Source: Planctomycetaceae bacterium (GTDB lineage Bacteria > Planctomycetota > Planctomycetia > Pirellulales > PALSA-1355). From it: a stretch of DNA of 37,678 nt. Where the stretch lies: assembly GCA_003153375.1 (NCBI GenBank), contig PLYM01000146.1:807-38484 (forward strand), read 5' to 3'. The notes beneath the pieces were generated by a model. It saw only the letters and a program-made list of their open reading frames with translations. It was not told the origin of the DNA and made no database searches. Shown here one piece after another: positions 1 to 7,600 of the stretch; position 1 is the stretch's first letter; each line of letters opens with the position of its first letter. Made by a program: the position numbers and the translations under genes.

Positions 1-394
1 CGCGATCGCGGCGATAGGGGCTGATAAAAGCCGTCAGCGTCACTAGGCCGGCGTCGCAGAACAACTTGGCAACGGCGCCAATGCGGCGAATGTTTTCTTC
101 GCGGTCTTGGGCCGAAAAGCCCAGGCCAAATCGCTTGGAGAACTCCTCGCCATGGCGTTCCTTGAGCATGCCGGGGCCGGCATTGAGGCCCATGCGCACG
201 TTGTCGCCGTCGAGGACGAAGCTGTGCTGGCCCTTCTTGTGCAGTTTGTGGTCCACGAGATTGGCCACGGTGCTCTTGCCGCAGGCGCTCAGCCCAGTGA
301 ACCAAATGACGCAGCCCTTGTGGCGGTTCAATTGTTCGCGCTCTTCGCGAGAAACGCTGTGCTCATGCCAGGTCACGTTGGTATCGTTGGCCAT
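1..394 (-). CDS. cysC: Adenylyl-sulfate kinase (APS kinase), C-terminus cut by window edge
   Basis: This enzyme phosphorylates adenylyl sulfate at the 3'-OH to make PAPS, the second step of sulfate activation in the cytoplasm. Reverse-strand translation from the ATG at 394 begins [14 protein letters not shown] and carries the Walker A loop GLSACGKST near residue 34, then [12 protein letters not shown], the APS-kinase DGDN region. Further on are [13 protein letters not shown] and [12 protein letters not shown], both family hallmarks. About 131 residues are visible of a usual ~200. The start is supported by AAGGAG 13 nt upstream. The gene diverges from the nitrilase-family gene across a 230-bp gap. 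A fusion or operon with cysN/cysD cannot be judged because the gene runs off the window. Family assignment is secure from the motifs. Confidence 0.93.
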   Translation of the reverse strand, partial: MANDTNVTWHEHSVSREEREQLNRHKGCVIWFTGLSACGKSTVANLVDHKLHKKGQHSFVLDGDNVRMGLNAGPGMLKERHGEEFSKRFGLGFSAQDREENIRRIGAVAKLFCDAGLVTLTAFISPYRRDR

Positions 395-624
395 CGGTTC
401 GCCTGTGCTCCTTGTTAACGAAAACGCCCGTGCGTTGCTTCAACCAAATTACCGAAAAGGCAAATCTTACCGCAGGTCCGCCGCGACGAAAAGGGGCCGC
501 CAGCCTCGGTGACACTCACCCGCTGGCCTTCCACGTTCGATTCGCCGTCGCCCGGTCAGTACAATCACCGACATGGCGACGGCCCGTTGGCTGCCAGCAT
601 GTAACCGAGAGGAGGTTCTCGTTG

Positions 625-1467
625 ATGACCATCGCGAAGGTTAAAATCGGCATGGCCCAGATGCTGGTCGAGGGGGCCCAGCCAGAGAAGAATCTCAATC
701 GGGCCGTCCAAGCGATCGCCGCGGCCGCCGCCCAAGGGTGCCGCCTGGTCGTGCTGCCCGAGTGCCTGGACCTGGGCTGGACCGACCCCAGCGCACGACG
801 GCTGGCCGAGCCGATTCCCGGGCCGCACTCCGACCGACTGGTGGAAGCGGCGCGGCAACATCGCATCTATGTGGTCGCCGGCCTGGTCGAACGCTCGGGC
901 GAACGGATCTATAACGCGGCCGTGTTGATCGATCCCAGCGGGAAGATTCTGCTCGTGCATCGCAAAATCAACGAGCTCGACATCGCGCACGACTTGTATT
1001 CGATCGGCGATCGCCTGGCCGTGGCCGAGACCGAATTGGGCACGCTGGCCATCAACATCTGCGCCGACAACTTTCCCAACTCGCTGGCCATCGGCCACGT
1101 GCTGGCCCGGATGGGAGCGCAACTGCTCCTTTCGCCCTCGGCTTGGGCCGTCGACGGCGACCACGACAACGTGGCCCGACCCTACGGCGATCGTTGGCGC
1201 ACCGCGTACACCGAGCTGGGTCGACTCTATGACCTGCCCGTCATCGGCGTCAGCGCCGTCGGCTGGTTGGATGATGGACCCTGGAAAGGCCGCAAGACGA
1301 TCGGCTGCTCCTTGGCCACGAATCGCCGCGGCGAGATCATCGCCGAGGGCCCCTTCGGCGAAGCCTCCGAGACGTTGATGGTGGTCGAGGTCGAGCCACG
1401 GCAATATCCGGCCACCGGCACGCGCATCGCCGACGAGTTAACGGCACGCGGCTATGTGGGACCGTGA
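625..1467 (+). CDS. Carbon-nitrogen hydrolase (nitrilase superfamily)
   Basis: Predicted cytoplasmic amidase/nitrilase-superfamily enzyme of 280 residues that cleaves a non-peptide C-N bond; the substrate is unknown. The Glu-Lys-Cys triad is visible: E46 in VVLPECLDL, K114 in VHRKINELD and C146 in INICADNFPN. The Cys context (CADNFPN) differs from the CYDxRFPE of omega-amidases such as the one at 22940, so the two are unlikely to share a substrate. The open frame extends upstream to 412, but the ATG at 625 sits 8 nt after GAGAGGAGGT and matches where the family fold begins (VKIGMAQM). The 3' end overlaps the convergent GNAT gene by 16 nt. It could be a carbamoyl-amine amidohydrolase or a simple amidase; the sequence alone does not decide. 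Confidence 0.85.
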   Translation: MTIAKVKIGMAQMLVEGAQPEKNLNRAVQAIAAAAAQGCRLVVLPECLDLGWTDPSARRLAEPIPGPHSDRLVEAARQHRIYVVAGLVERSGERIYNAAVLIDPSGKILLVHRKINELDIAHDLYSIGDRLAVAETELGTLAINICADNFPNSLAIGHVLARMGAQLLLSPSAWAVDGDHDNVARPYGDRWRTAYTELGRLYDLPVIGVSAVGWLDDGPWKGRKTIGCSLATNRRGEIIAEGPFGEASETLMVVEVEPRQYPATGTRIADELTARGYVGP

Positions 1468-1946
1468 TCCAGCGGCTTGCTCAAGAACCGCGTCGGCCCA
1501 GAGTCGCCATACGTAACCTCGGCGAAGCCGAACGTCTTGTAGAGCCCCAGGGCTCGGTGGTTATCGTCTTGCACTTCGAGCGTGAGCTTGCAGCAGCCCT
1601 GTGCTTGGGCGGCGGCTTCGGCGGCCGCGAGCAACTGACGGCCGATCCCCTGCCCGCGACATTCGGGGATGATGGCCAGGTCGTGGATGTTGAGCAGCGG
1701 GCGAGCCTGAAACGTCGAGAAGCCAAAGAAGCCGACCAGCACGCCGACCGCGCGACCGTCGGAAAGGGCCAGCAGAATGAACGTCGTGGGATGATCGCGC
1801 AGTCCCGAGACGAGCCGCTGGCGGACGTCGGCACCTAGCGACCTGCCGCCGCCAACAGGGTCGCTGGCGTACGAGTCGAGCACGTCGACCACTCCAGCGC
1901 AATGCGCGGGGTCGCCCAGATCAGCCGGAAGGATTTCGATTGGCAA
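1452..1946 (-). CDS. GNAT-family N-acetyltransferase
   Basis: A 164-residue GCN5-related acetyltransferase that should transfer an acetyl group from acetyl-CoA to an amine; the acceptor is unknown. The acetyl-CoA motif A is visible as LAIIPECRGQGIGRQLL (RGQGIG at residues 97-102). It is followed by the motif B region LEVQDDNHRALGLYKTFGF, typical of RimI-like small-molecule or protein acetyltransferases. The start is a TTG at 1946. An in-frame stop lies shortly upstream and no ATG is available, and a GGGTG stretch just before it may serve as ribosome binding site. It lies 64 bp downstream of the acyl-CoA dehydrogenase-like gene on the same strand and may be co-transcribed with it. Its tail overlaps the convergent amidase gene. 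Confidence 0.82.
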   Translation of the reverse strand: MPIEILPADLGDPAHCAGVVDVLDSYASDPVGGGRSLGADVRQRLVSGLRDHPTTFILLALSDGRAVGVLVGFFGFSTFQARPLLNIHDLAIIPECRGQGIGRQLLAAAEAAAQAQGCCKLTLEVQDDNHRALGLYKTFGFAEVTYGDSGPTRFLSKPLDHGPT

Positions 1947-2010
1947 GGTGTCACCCGCTGGACCAGACGTTCAAGCTGCGGTTTCGAGCAGCGTCACGCA
2001 CGCCGTCGCA

Positions 2011-3090
2011 TCAATCGAGGCCGGCCAGTTCGCAAAGGTTCGCGGCCATGACTCCCTGCGGGCAGCTCCAGACGAGAAAGAACAGGGCCTCCCGGCACCA
2101 GCGGCCGGCCGGATGGCCGACGACATAGCCAGTGCCTTTGGCGGCGGCCAGCGCGGCCTGGCTGGCACGCAGCGCCAAGCTGTTGGCTCGGGCGCGTAGC
2201 TCGTCGTTCGTGCAAACCGCGTTGCCACTGGCCAGCGCCAACAGCGTGTCGGTCAAGTCGAGTTGCTCGCGGCGCAGCTCGGCCCCAGGGGTTCCCAAAT
2301 CGGGTCGGGCGATGGCTTCGTGTTCCAGAAAATCGATCGCTGCCGAAGCCAGGGCAATCGCCAGCGTCGAGGTTTGCAGCCCCCCGGTTCCGGCGCCAAC
2401 GCCGATCTTCATCACGTTCTCGGCCGGACCAGCCAGCAGGCACTCGTGCGGGAGCTTGACGTTGCTCAAGCGAACTTCGCCCGTGTGGCTGGCCGACAGT
2501 CCCACCAACCGCGGAGGTTCAGGAATGGCGACGCCGGGCAAATCGGTTGGCAGCGCGACCAGAATCTGCTGGCCATTCTCCAGCACGGCACCGGTGACGA
2601 TCGTGCTGGCATGGTCGGCGCCAGTGACCCACGGGGAGTAGCCGTCAAGGACGAAGCCCTCAGTGGTTTCGTGGGCGGCCAGCACGGGCCGGCTGAGATG
2701 GCGGCGGCTGGTCGTCAGGTGCGAGATGCCGACCGTGGCAAATGACTCGCCCGTGACTAGCGGCCCCAGCAGCTGCTCCTTGAGGGGTTCATTTTCGCTG
2801 CCGACGATCCGCTGGCAGGCACCGGTGCGCTGCGTGATCACAAAGGCCGTGGTCAGACAGGCGGCGCCCAATCGCAAGTATCCGCGTGTGATGTCGGCGT
2901 CGCTCCATTCGAGCCCGCCCCAGCGGCGCGGCACGAACCAGCGAAATACTCCTGCTTCGCCGCAGAGCCGCAATTGTTCGCTCGGCCAGGCGTCCGTCCG
3001 ATCGAGCTCGGGCCCCAGCGCGACCAGCGCCTCGCACAACTGATCGAGCGCCGAATCGTCGGGCGAGGTGATGTCAGAATGCTGGCTCAT
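2011..3090 (-). CDS. Acyl-CoA dehydrogenase-like flavoprotein
   Basis: A 359-residue protein of the acyl-CoA dehydrogenase / flavin-dependent monooxygenase superfamily. The N-terminal helical part contains FVPRRWGGLEWSDADI (residues ~52-67). The middle beta domain shows FATVGISHLT and LDGYSPWVTGADHAS (~148-162), the usual FAD-contacting stretch, followed by VRLSNVKLPHECLL. The C-terminal helical domain is shorter than in full-length members (about 380-400 residues), and the usual C-terminal catalytic Glu context is not recognisable. It may therefore be a monooxygenase-type or catalytically altered member rather than a beta-oxidation enzyme. The frame is open to 3213, but the ATG at 3090 (MSQHSDITSPDD) is where homology should begin; no strong Shine-Dalgarno is seen. 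It diverges from the phosphorylase gene. Confidence 0.78.
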   Translation of the reverse strand: MSQHSDITSPDDSALDQLCEALVALGPELDRTDAWPSEQLRLCGEAGVFRWFVPRRWGGLEWSDADITRGYLRLGAACLTTAFVITQRTGACQRIVGSENEPLKEQLLGPLVTGESFATVGISHLTTSRRHLSRPVLAAHETTEGFVLDGYSPWVTGADHASTIVTGAVLENGQQILVALPTDLPGVAIPEPPRLVGLSASHTGEVRLSNVKLPHECLLAGPAENVMKIGVGAGTGGLQTSTLAIALASAAIDFLEHEAIARPDLGTPGAELRREQLDLTDTLLALASGNAVCTNDELRARANSLALRASQAALAAAKGTGYVVGHPAGRWCREALFFLVWSCPQGVMAANLCELAGLD

Positions 3091-3134
3091 GGTGACTGTT
3101 CTGGGAAAGTCAGCGGCGAATCGTGCGCCACCAT

Positions 3135-3164
3135 TCGACAAAACGGCGGTTGGAGCGCTATAAT
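3135..3164 (+). promoter_or_regulatory. Candidate sigma-70 promoter for the glucan phosphorylase gene
   Basis: TCGACA (3135-3140) and a perfect TATAAT (3159-3164) are separated by 18 bp in the divergent intergenic region. Five of six -35 positions match consensus. A second TATAAT lies at 3277-3282, about 35 nt before the start codon, but without a good -35. Either could drive the gene at 3317. This is a pattern match only. Confidence 0.35.
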
Positions 3165-3316
3165 GCGGCAGCAGGCAAAAGTTAAATCTAGTGAAGCGGG
3201 TAAGATCGGGCAACTTCCAAGGCGGCGCGGAGCCCGGTGGTCAATTTGTGGGGTCGCTCCCATTTTGCCACCTCGATATAATCCGGAGCTTTCCTGTCGT
3301 TTTGGAGGGGGACTGA

Positions 3317-5515
3317 ATGAGTCAGATCGAAACCGCGCCCACCGAAGCATTGCAAAAAACCTCGCACCACGAACAGTGGCCGCAGACCATCTACGACAAG
3401 TGCAACGCACTGGCCCGCAATCTTTGGTGGACCTGGCACCCTGAAGTCATCAACCTCTTCCGCGACCTCGATCCGATTCGTTGGCGCCAGCTGGACCATA
3501 ACCCGATCGCGCTGCTGGCCGAATTCACGCCCGAGCGATTGGAGATGCGGGCCTCGGAGTTGGTGCTCTACAGCCGTATCAACTATGCCTATCGCCGGCT
3601 GAAGGAATATATGGCCAACACGCAGACGTGGGGTCGCACCCATGCCGGCGTGTTGGGCTCGAAGCCCGTCGCCTACTTTTCGGCTGAATTCGGCATCCAC
3701 GAATCGGTGCCGATCTACTCGGGCGGCCTGGGCGTGCTCTCGGGCGACCACATCAAAAGCGCCAGTGGGCTGGGAATTCCGCTGGTGGCGATCGGCCTGT
3801 TCTACGATCAGGGCTATTTCAAGCAGCACCTGGATCTCGACGGCTATCAGCGCGAGGAGTATCTCGATACCAAGGTCGAAAACGTGCCGATGGAGCCGGC
3901 CCTGGCGGCCAACGGCCGGCAGATCACGGTAACGATCGACACCCGCACGGGCCAACTGCTGGCCAAGGTCTGGCTGATGCGCGTGGGTCGCGTGAATCTG
4001 TACCTGCTCGATTGCGACGTCGAGGGCAACAGCCCCGAAGACCGCGAGTTGACCAGCCGGCTGTATGGCGGCGACCACCGCACCCGCATTCGCCAGGAGC
4101 TCGTGCTGGGCGTCGGCGGGGTCAAGGCGCTCGCGGCGCTGGGCATCACGCCGGGCGTCTATCATCTGAACGAAGGGCACAGCGTGTTTGCCACGCTGGA
4201 GGCCATTCGCGAGCGAATGCACAACGACGGCCAGAGCTTTGACACGGCGCTGCGTGAAGTGGCGCAGCACACGGTTTTTACCACGCACACGCCGGTGCCG
4301 GCCGGTCACGACCGCTTTGATGGCGGTTTGATCGAAGAGCACTTGGGCCCCTTACGCGATCAATTGCGAATCAGCTATGAGCAATTGATGGGCCTGGGCC
4401 GCGTCGAACCGCACAACGAAAGCGAAAGCTTTTGCATGACCGTGTTGGGACTCAAGCTTTCGCGGCGGGCGAACGCGGTGAGCTGCCTGCACGGCCACGT
4501 CTCGCGCAAGATGTGGGCCCACCTGTGGCCCTGGCGCGTTGAAGAGGAAATTCCGATCGGGCACATTACCAACGGCGTCCACGTGCCCAGCTGGCTGGCC
4601 TGGCAGATGCTGCAGCTCTATGACCGCAACTTCCAGGTCGGTTGGTTGGTGCGAATGGGCGAGCCGGACGCCTGGCAGAACATTCACCAGGTCGATCCGG
4701 GCGAACTGTGGGAAGTACACTACGCGCTCAAGAACTTGTTGCTGGCGTTCGTGCGCCGCCGTGTCAGCCGGCAGTGCCGCCGCCGAGGAGAGAGCGACGC
4801 CGTGGTCGAGGCCGCGCGCAATTTGCTCGACCCGAACGTGTTGACGATCGGCTTTGCCCGCCGCTTTGCCACTTACAAGCGGGCCGACCTGATCATGGCC
4901 GACATCGATCGGATGTATCGGTTGTTGAACGATCCGGACCGGCCGATTCAGATCATCTTTGCCGGCAAGGCCCACCCGGCCGACGAGCCCGGCAAGCAAC
5001 TGATCAAGAAGATCGCCAACTGCCGGCACGACGACCGCTGCGCCAGCCGCGTGGTGTTCATCGAAGACTACGACATCAATGTTTGCCGGCACATGATCCA
5101 GGGTGTCGACGTGTGGATGAACAATCCGCGCCGCCCGTTGGAGGCCTCGGGCACCAGCGGCCAGAAGGTGGTGCTCAATGGCGGCCTGAATCTGTCGGTG
5201 CTCGACGGTTGGTGGGCCGAAGCTTACGACGGCACGAACGGCTTTGCCATCGGCAACGGCAAGAGCCACATTTCCGACCAGATCAGCGACCAGCGCGACG
5301 GCCAGGCCCTGTACGACACGCTGGAAAATGAAGTGATTCCGCTGTTCTACGAGCGTGACGTCGACGGTTTGCCGCGGGGTTGGATCCAGCGGATGAAGAA
5401 CTCGATCGCCTCGCTGGCCTGGCGATTCAGCGCCCATCGCATGGTGATGGACTACTCGAAGAGCGCCTACCTGACCGCCGCCGGCGGCGTCAGCTGCGAT
5501 ATGAGCATCCGCTAG
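3317..5515 (+). CDS. glgP: Alpha-glucan phosphorylase
   Basis: PLP-dependent glycosyltransferase (GT35) that releases glucose-1-phosphate from alpha-1,4-glucan such as glycogen; cytoplasmic. The 732 residues begin with the bacterial N-terminal domain (DUF3417-like, LARNLWWTWHPEVINLF, ~33-110). The catalytic core includes AYFSAEFGIHESVPIYSGGLG, VYHLNEGHS and TTHTPVPAGHDRF. The PLP-lysine region EASGTSGQKVVLNGG places the Schiff-base Lys at K617, followed by LNLSVLDGWWAEAYDG. This is the shorter TIGR02094-type phosphorylase, not the classic ~830-residue GlgP/MalP. The ATG at 3317 follows GGAGGGGG. It stands alone, convergent with the PIN toxin gene. Its product, glucose-1-phosphate, is also the substrate of RfbF 8 kb away, but a link is only inference. 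Confidence 0.95.
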   Translation: MSQIETAPTEALQKTSHHEQWPQTIYDKCNALARNLWWTWHPEVINLFRDLDPIRWRQLDHNPIALLAEFTPERLEMRASELVLYSRINYAYRRLKEYMANTQTWGRTHAGVLGSKPVAYFSAEFGIHESVPIYSGGLGVLSGDHIKSASGLGIPLVAIGLFYDQGYFKQHLDLDGYQREEYLDTKVENVPMEPALAANGRQITVTIDTRTGQLLAKVWLMRVGRVNLYLLDCDVEGNSPEDRELTSRLYGGDHRTRIRQELVLGVGGVKALAALGITPGVYHLNEGHSVFATLEAIRERMHNDGQSFDTALREVAQHTVFTTHTPVPAGHDRFDGGLIEEHLGPLRDQLRISYEQLMGLGRVEPHNESESFCMTVLGLKLSRRANAVSCLHGHVSRKMWAHLWPWRVEEEIPIGHITNGVHVPSWLAWQMLQLYDRNFQVGWLVRMGEPDAWQNIHQVDPGELWEVHYALKNLLLAFVRRRVSRQCRRRGESDAVVEAARNLLDPNVLTIGFARRFATYKRADLIMADIDRMYRLLNDPDRPIQIIFAGKAHPADEPGKQLIKKIANCRHDDRCASRVVFIEDYDINVCRHMIQGVDVWMNNPRRPLEASGTSGQKVVLNGGLNLSVLDGWWAEAYDGTNGFAIGNGKSHISDQISDQRDGQALYDTLENEVIPLFYERDVDGLPRGWIQRMKNSIASLAWRFSAHRMVMDYSKSAYLTAAGGVSCDMSIR

Positions 5516-5552
5516 GCCCGCCAGCCAAACGCACGTTGTCCGGGTCTTTGTC

Positions 5553-6056
5553 TTATGCCGGCGCGAAACGCGTGATGCTGGGTACGCGGTCGAAATCGGC
5601 ATCGTTCGTGGCCACGCTCTTCACGTTGCTTTCCAGCATGGCCCCGACCAGCAGCGCATCATTCGTCAATAGTCCGTACTGCCGACTCAATCCCGCGGCA
5701 CGCGCCAAATGACCTTCGGTAACGGGTATTACTCGTAGCGCGAGCTTGTCGATTGCGCTGAGTGCTCGCTCGAATAGCGTCAGCTTCGCGATCTGCTCAG
5801 GATGCTTCGCCAGACGTGTCGCGATATTACGGGCAGGCCAGCCAAACATGATGCAGGCCTCGATCGTCATCAGCCGGTGTGAAACTTCGGCGAGTATGTG
5901 AGCGGACGTCAATCCGATGACGTCTGAGCGTTCGATTCTTTCCAAGAGGGCCGTGCAAGCCGAACCGTACAACGGCTGCGCGGTGAAATGATAGACAAAT
6001 GTGTTGGCATCAAGGAACAACGCGGCTCCCGAGGGAATTTCGGGAAACGTGCTCAT
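5553..6056 (-). CDS. vapC: PIN-domain toxin (VapC-like ribonuclease)
   Basis: A 167-residue PIN-domain protein, predicted Mg-dependent endoribonuclease and toxin partner of the small gene just upstream. The acidic residues expected of PIN domains are visible: D16 in ALFLDANTF, E57 in HILAEVSHR, D133 in LTNDALLVG, and D152/D154 in ATNDADFDRV. It overlaps the antitoxin gene by 4 nt (ATGA), the normal coupling for such pairs. RNA target and activity are unknown. It is convergent with the phosphorylase gene, 37 bp away. No mobile-element remnant is seen around the pair. Confidence 0.9.
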   Translation of the reverse strand: MSTFPEIPSGAALFLDANTFVYHFTAQPLYGSACTALLERIERSDVIGLTSAHILAEVSHRLMTIEACIMFGWPARNIATRLAKHPEQIAKLTLFERALSAIDKLALRVIPVTEGHLARAAGLSRQYGLLTNDALLVGAMLESNVKSVATNDADFDRVPSITRFAPA

Positions 6057-6259
6057 TTTTCCCCCGGTGCGTTCTCGCGACCGAGCAGGTAATCGAGATC
6101 CTCCGGACTGCCAGGCCAGCGGAGCAATCCGGCACTTTCGCCAATCGTGCCGCCACTTGCCGTAACGGTGACCGTGACACGCGCGTGCTCCTCAAGGGGC
6201 AACGGCTTGTCGAGCTTCAAAACACCGTCTTCGTAGGTTGCCTGAATCTCCAGCGACAT
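6053..6259 (-). CDS. DUF104-family antitoxin (VapB-like)
   Basis: A 68-residue protein beginning MSLEIQATYEDGVLKLDKPL, the recognisable N-terminus of the DUF104/AF2212-like antitoxin family. These form a small beta fold that precedes PIN toxins. The C-terminal half (SPEDLDYLLGRENAPGEK) is the likely toxin-wrapping segment. AGGTGA precedes the start codon. Toxin-antitoxin operons are usually autoregulated, so the 246-bp region upstream, shared with the divergent gene at 6506, may hold an operator; I could not pick one out. Confidence 0.85.
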   Translation of the reverse strand: MSLEIQATYEDGVLKLDKPLPLEEHARVTVTVTASGGTIGESAGLLRWPGSPEDLDYLLGRENAPGEK

Positions 6260-6505
6260 CGATCACCTATCGCAAGCGTCAAAAGTCGATTTCCACCAAA
6301 TTATACCCTACGGATTGAACGGGTAAAACCAACTGATCAAGGCACCGTGCGCCATTGCTATTCGACGGACGAGCGGGCATCCCTCGCGAGATATGGGCAG
6401 CCGATGGGTGGCAAACGCCCCGCGCGGCCACTTTCTGCCGACGCGTTTTTCGCCTAGAATTTTGGGTCGGTTTGCTTTTGCGCTTTTTCCACGAGGAACA
6501 CGGCC

Positions 6506-7558
6506 ATGTTGGATAAGAAGGAATTGTTCGCCAAAACGATCGAACACGTCGACATCACGCGCCACAATCCGGTGCCGCTGGTCGAGGCGATGAACCACAT
6601 GGCCTTCTCGGCACGCGATTTGGCGCGGGCCGCCGATGTCTACGATCGCATGCTGCGCGACAAGGACTGCGGCATCATCCTGTGCCTGGCCGGCTCGCTG
6701 GTTAGCGCCGGCTTGAAGAAGGTGTTTGTCGACCTGATCCGCAACCGCATGGTCGATTGCGTGGTCAGCACCGGCGCGAACATTGTCGACCAGGACTTCT
6801 TCGAGGGCCTGGGCTTTCGTCATTACATGGCTCCCGAGCGCGTCAAGGCGGGGCTGGATGACGATCGACTGCGCGATTTGCACATCGACCGCATCTATGA
6901 CACGCTGATCGACGAAGACGAACTGCGCATTTGCGACGAAACGACCAAGTTGATCGCCGACGGCTTGGCGCCGCGCCCTTACTCGTCGCGCGAGTTCATT
7001 CGCGAGATGGGAGCCTATCTGGCCGAAAACGGCAAGACGCGCGACTCGATCGTGCTGGCGGCCTATGAAGACGACGTGCCGATTTTCTGCCCCGCGTTTT
7101 CCGATTGCTCGGCCGGCTTCGGCCTCGTGGCCCATCAGCATGCTCGCGGCGATCAGCCGAAGGTGAGCATCGACAGCGTCAAGGATTTCTATGAGTTGAC
7201 GCAATTGAAGATTGCCAACCCGACGACCGGCATCTTCATGATCGGCGGCGGCGTGCCCAAGAACTTCACGCAGGACATCGTCGTGGCCGCCGAGATCCTG
7301 GGCGAGGACCCGCCGATGCACAAGTATGCCGTGCAGATCACCGTGGCCGACGTGCGCGACGGCGCCCTGTCAAGCTCCACGCTGAAGGAAGCCTCAAGCT
7401 GGGGCAAGGTCGATACGGCCTATGAACAGATGGTCTACAGCGAAGCCACGCTGGCCGTGCCGCTGATCGCCGGCTACGCCTATCACAAGGCCTCCTGGAA
7501 ACAGCGCACGGCCAAACGCTGGACGCGCGTGCTGGACGGGGCGGCGGCCACGGCCTGA
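6506..7558 (+). CDS. Deoxyhypusine synthase family protein
   Basis: A 350-residue member of the deoxyhypusine synthase (DHS) family, NAD-dependent enzymes that move the aminobutyl group of spermidine to an acceptor. Visible features are GIILCLAGSLVSAGLKKVFVD (NAD fold, ~56-76), CVVSTGANIVDQDF, PIFCPAFSDCSAG, GIFMIGGGVPKNF, and SSWGKVDTAYEQMVYSEAT. In the last, K301 lines up with the lysine that carries the covalent imine intermediate in eukaryotic DHS. Bacteria lack eIF5A, so the acceptor must be something else. Bacterial relatives have been linked to homospermidine formation, with putrescine as acceptor. No polyamine gene is adjacent. GAGGA precedes the ATG. TAGAAT at 6455-6460 is a possible -10. 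The family is sure, the reaction is not. Confidence 0.88.
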   Translation: MLDKKELFAKTIEHVDITRHNPVPLVEAMNHMAFSARDLARAADVYDRMLRDKDCGIILCLAGSLVSAGLKKVFVDLIRNRMVDCVVSTGANIVDQDFFEGLGFRHYMAPERVKAGLDDDRLRDLHIDRIYDTLIDEDELRICDETTKLIADGLAPRPYSSREFIREMGAYLAENGKTRDSIVLAAYEDDVPIFCPAFSDCSAGFGLVAHQHARGDQPKVSIDSVKDFYELTQLKIANPTTGIFMIGGGVPKNFTQDIVVAAEILGEDPPMHKYAVQITVADVRDGALSSSTLKEASSWGKVDTAYEQMVYSEATLAVPLIAGYAYHKASWKQRTAKRWTRVLDGAAATA

Positions 7559-7600
7559 GTCGGCTGACACGGTCGGCATGTCAGGCGGGGGTTTCAACCG

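Noticed and set aside
4352-5602. Long minus-strand frame (416 codons) opposite the phosphorylase gene
   Set aside because: Antisense shadow; the plus strand carries the full phosphorylase with the PLP lysine.
7564-7584. Hairpin CTGACA...TGTCAG between the convergent DHS-family and large exported protein genes
   Set aside because: Only 6 bp with a 9-nt loop and no T-run in either direction; too weak to call a terminator.
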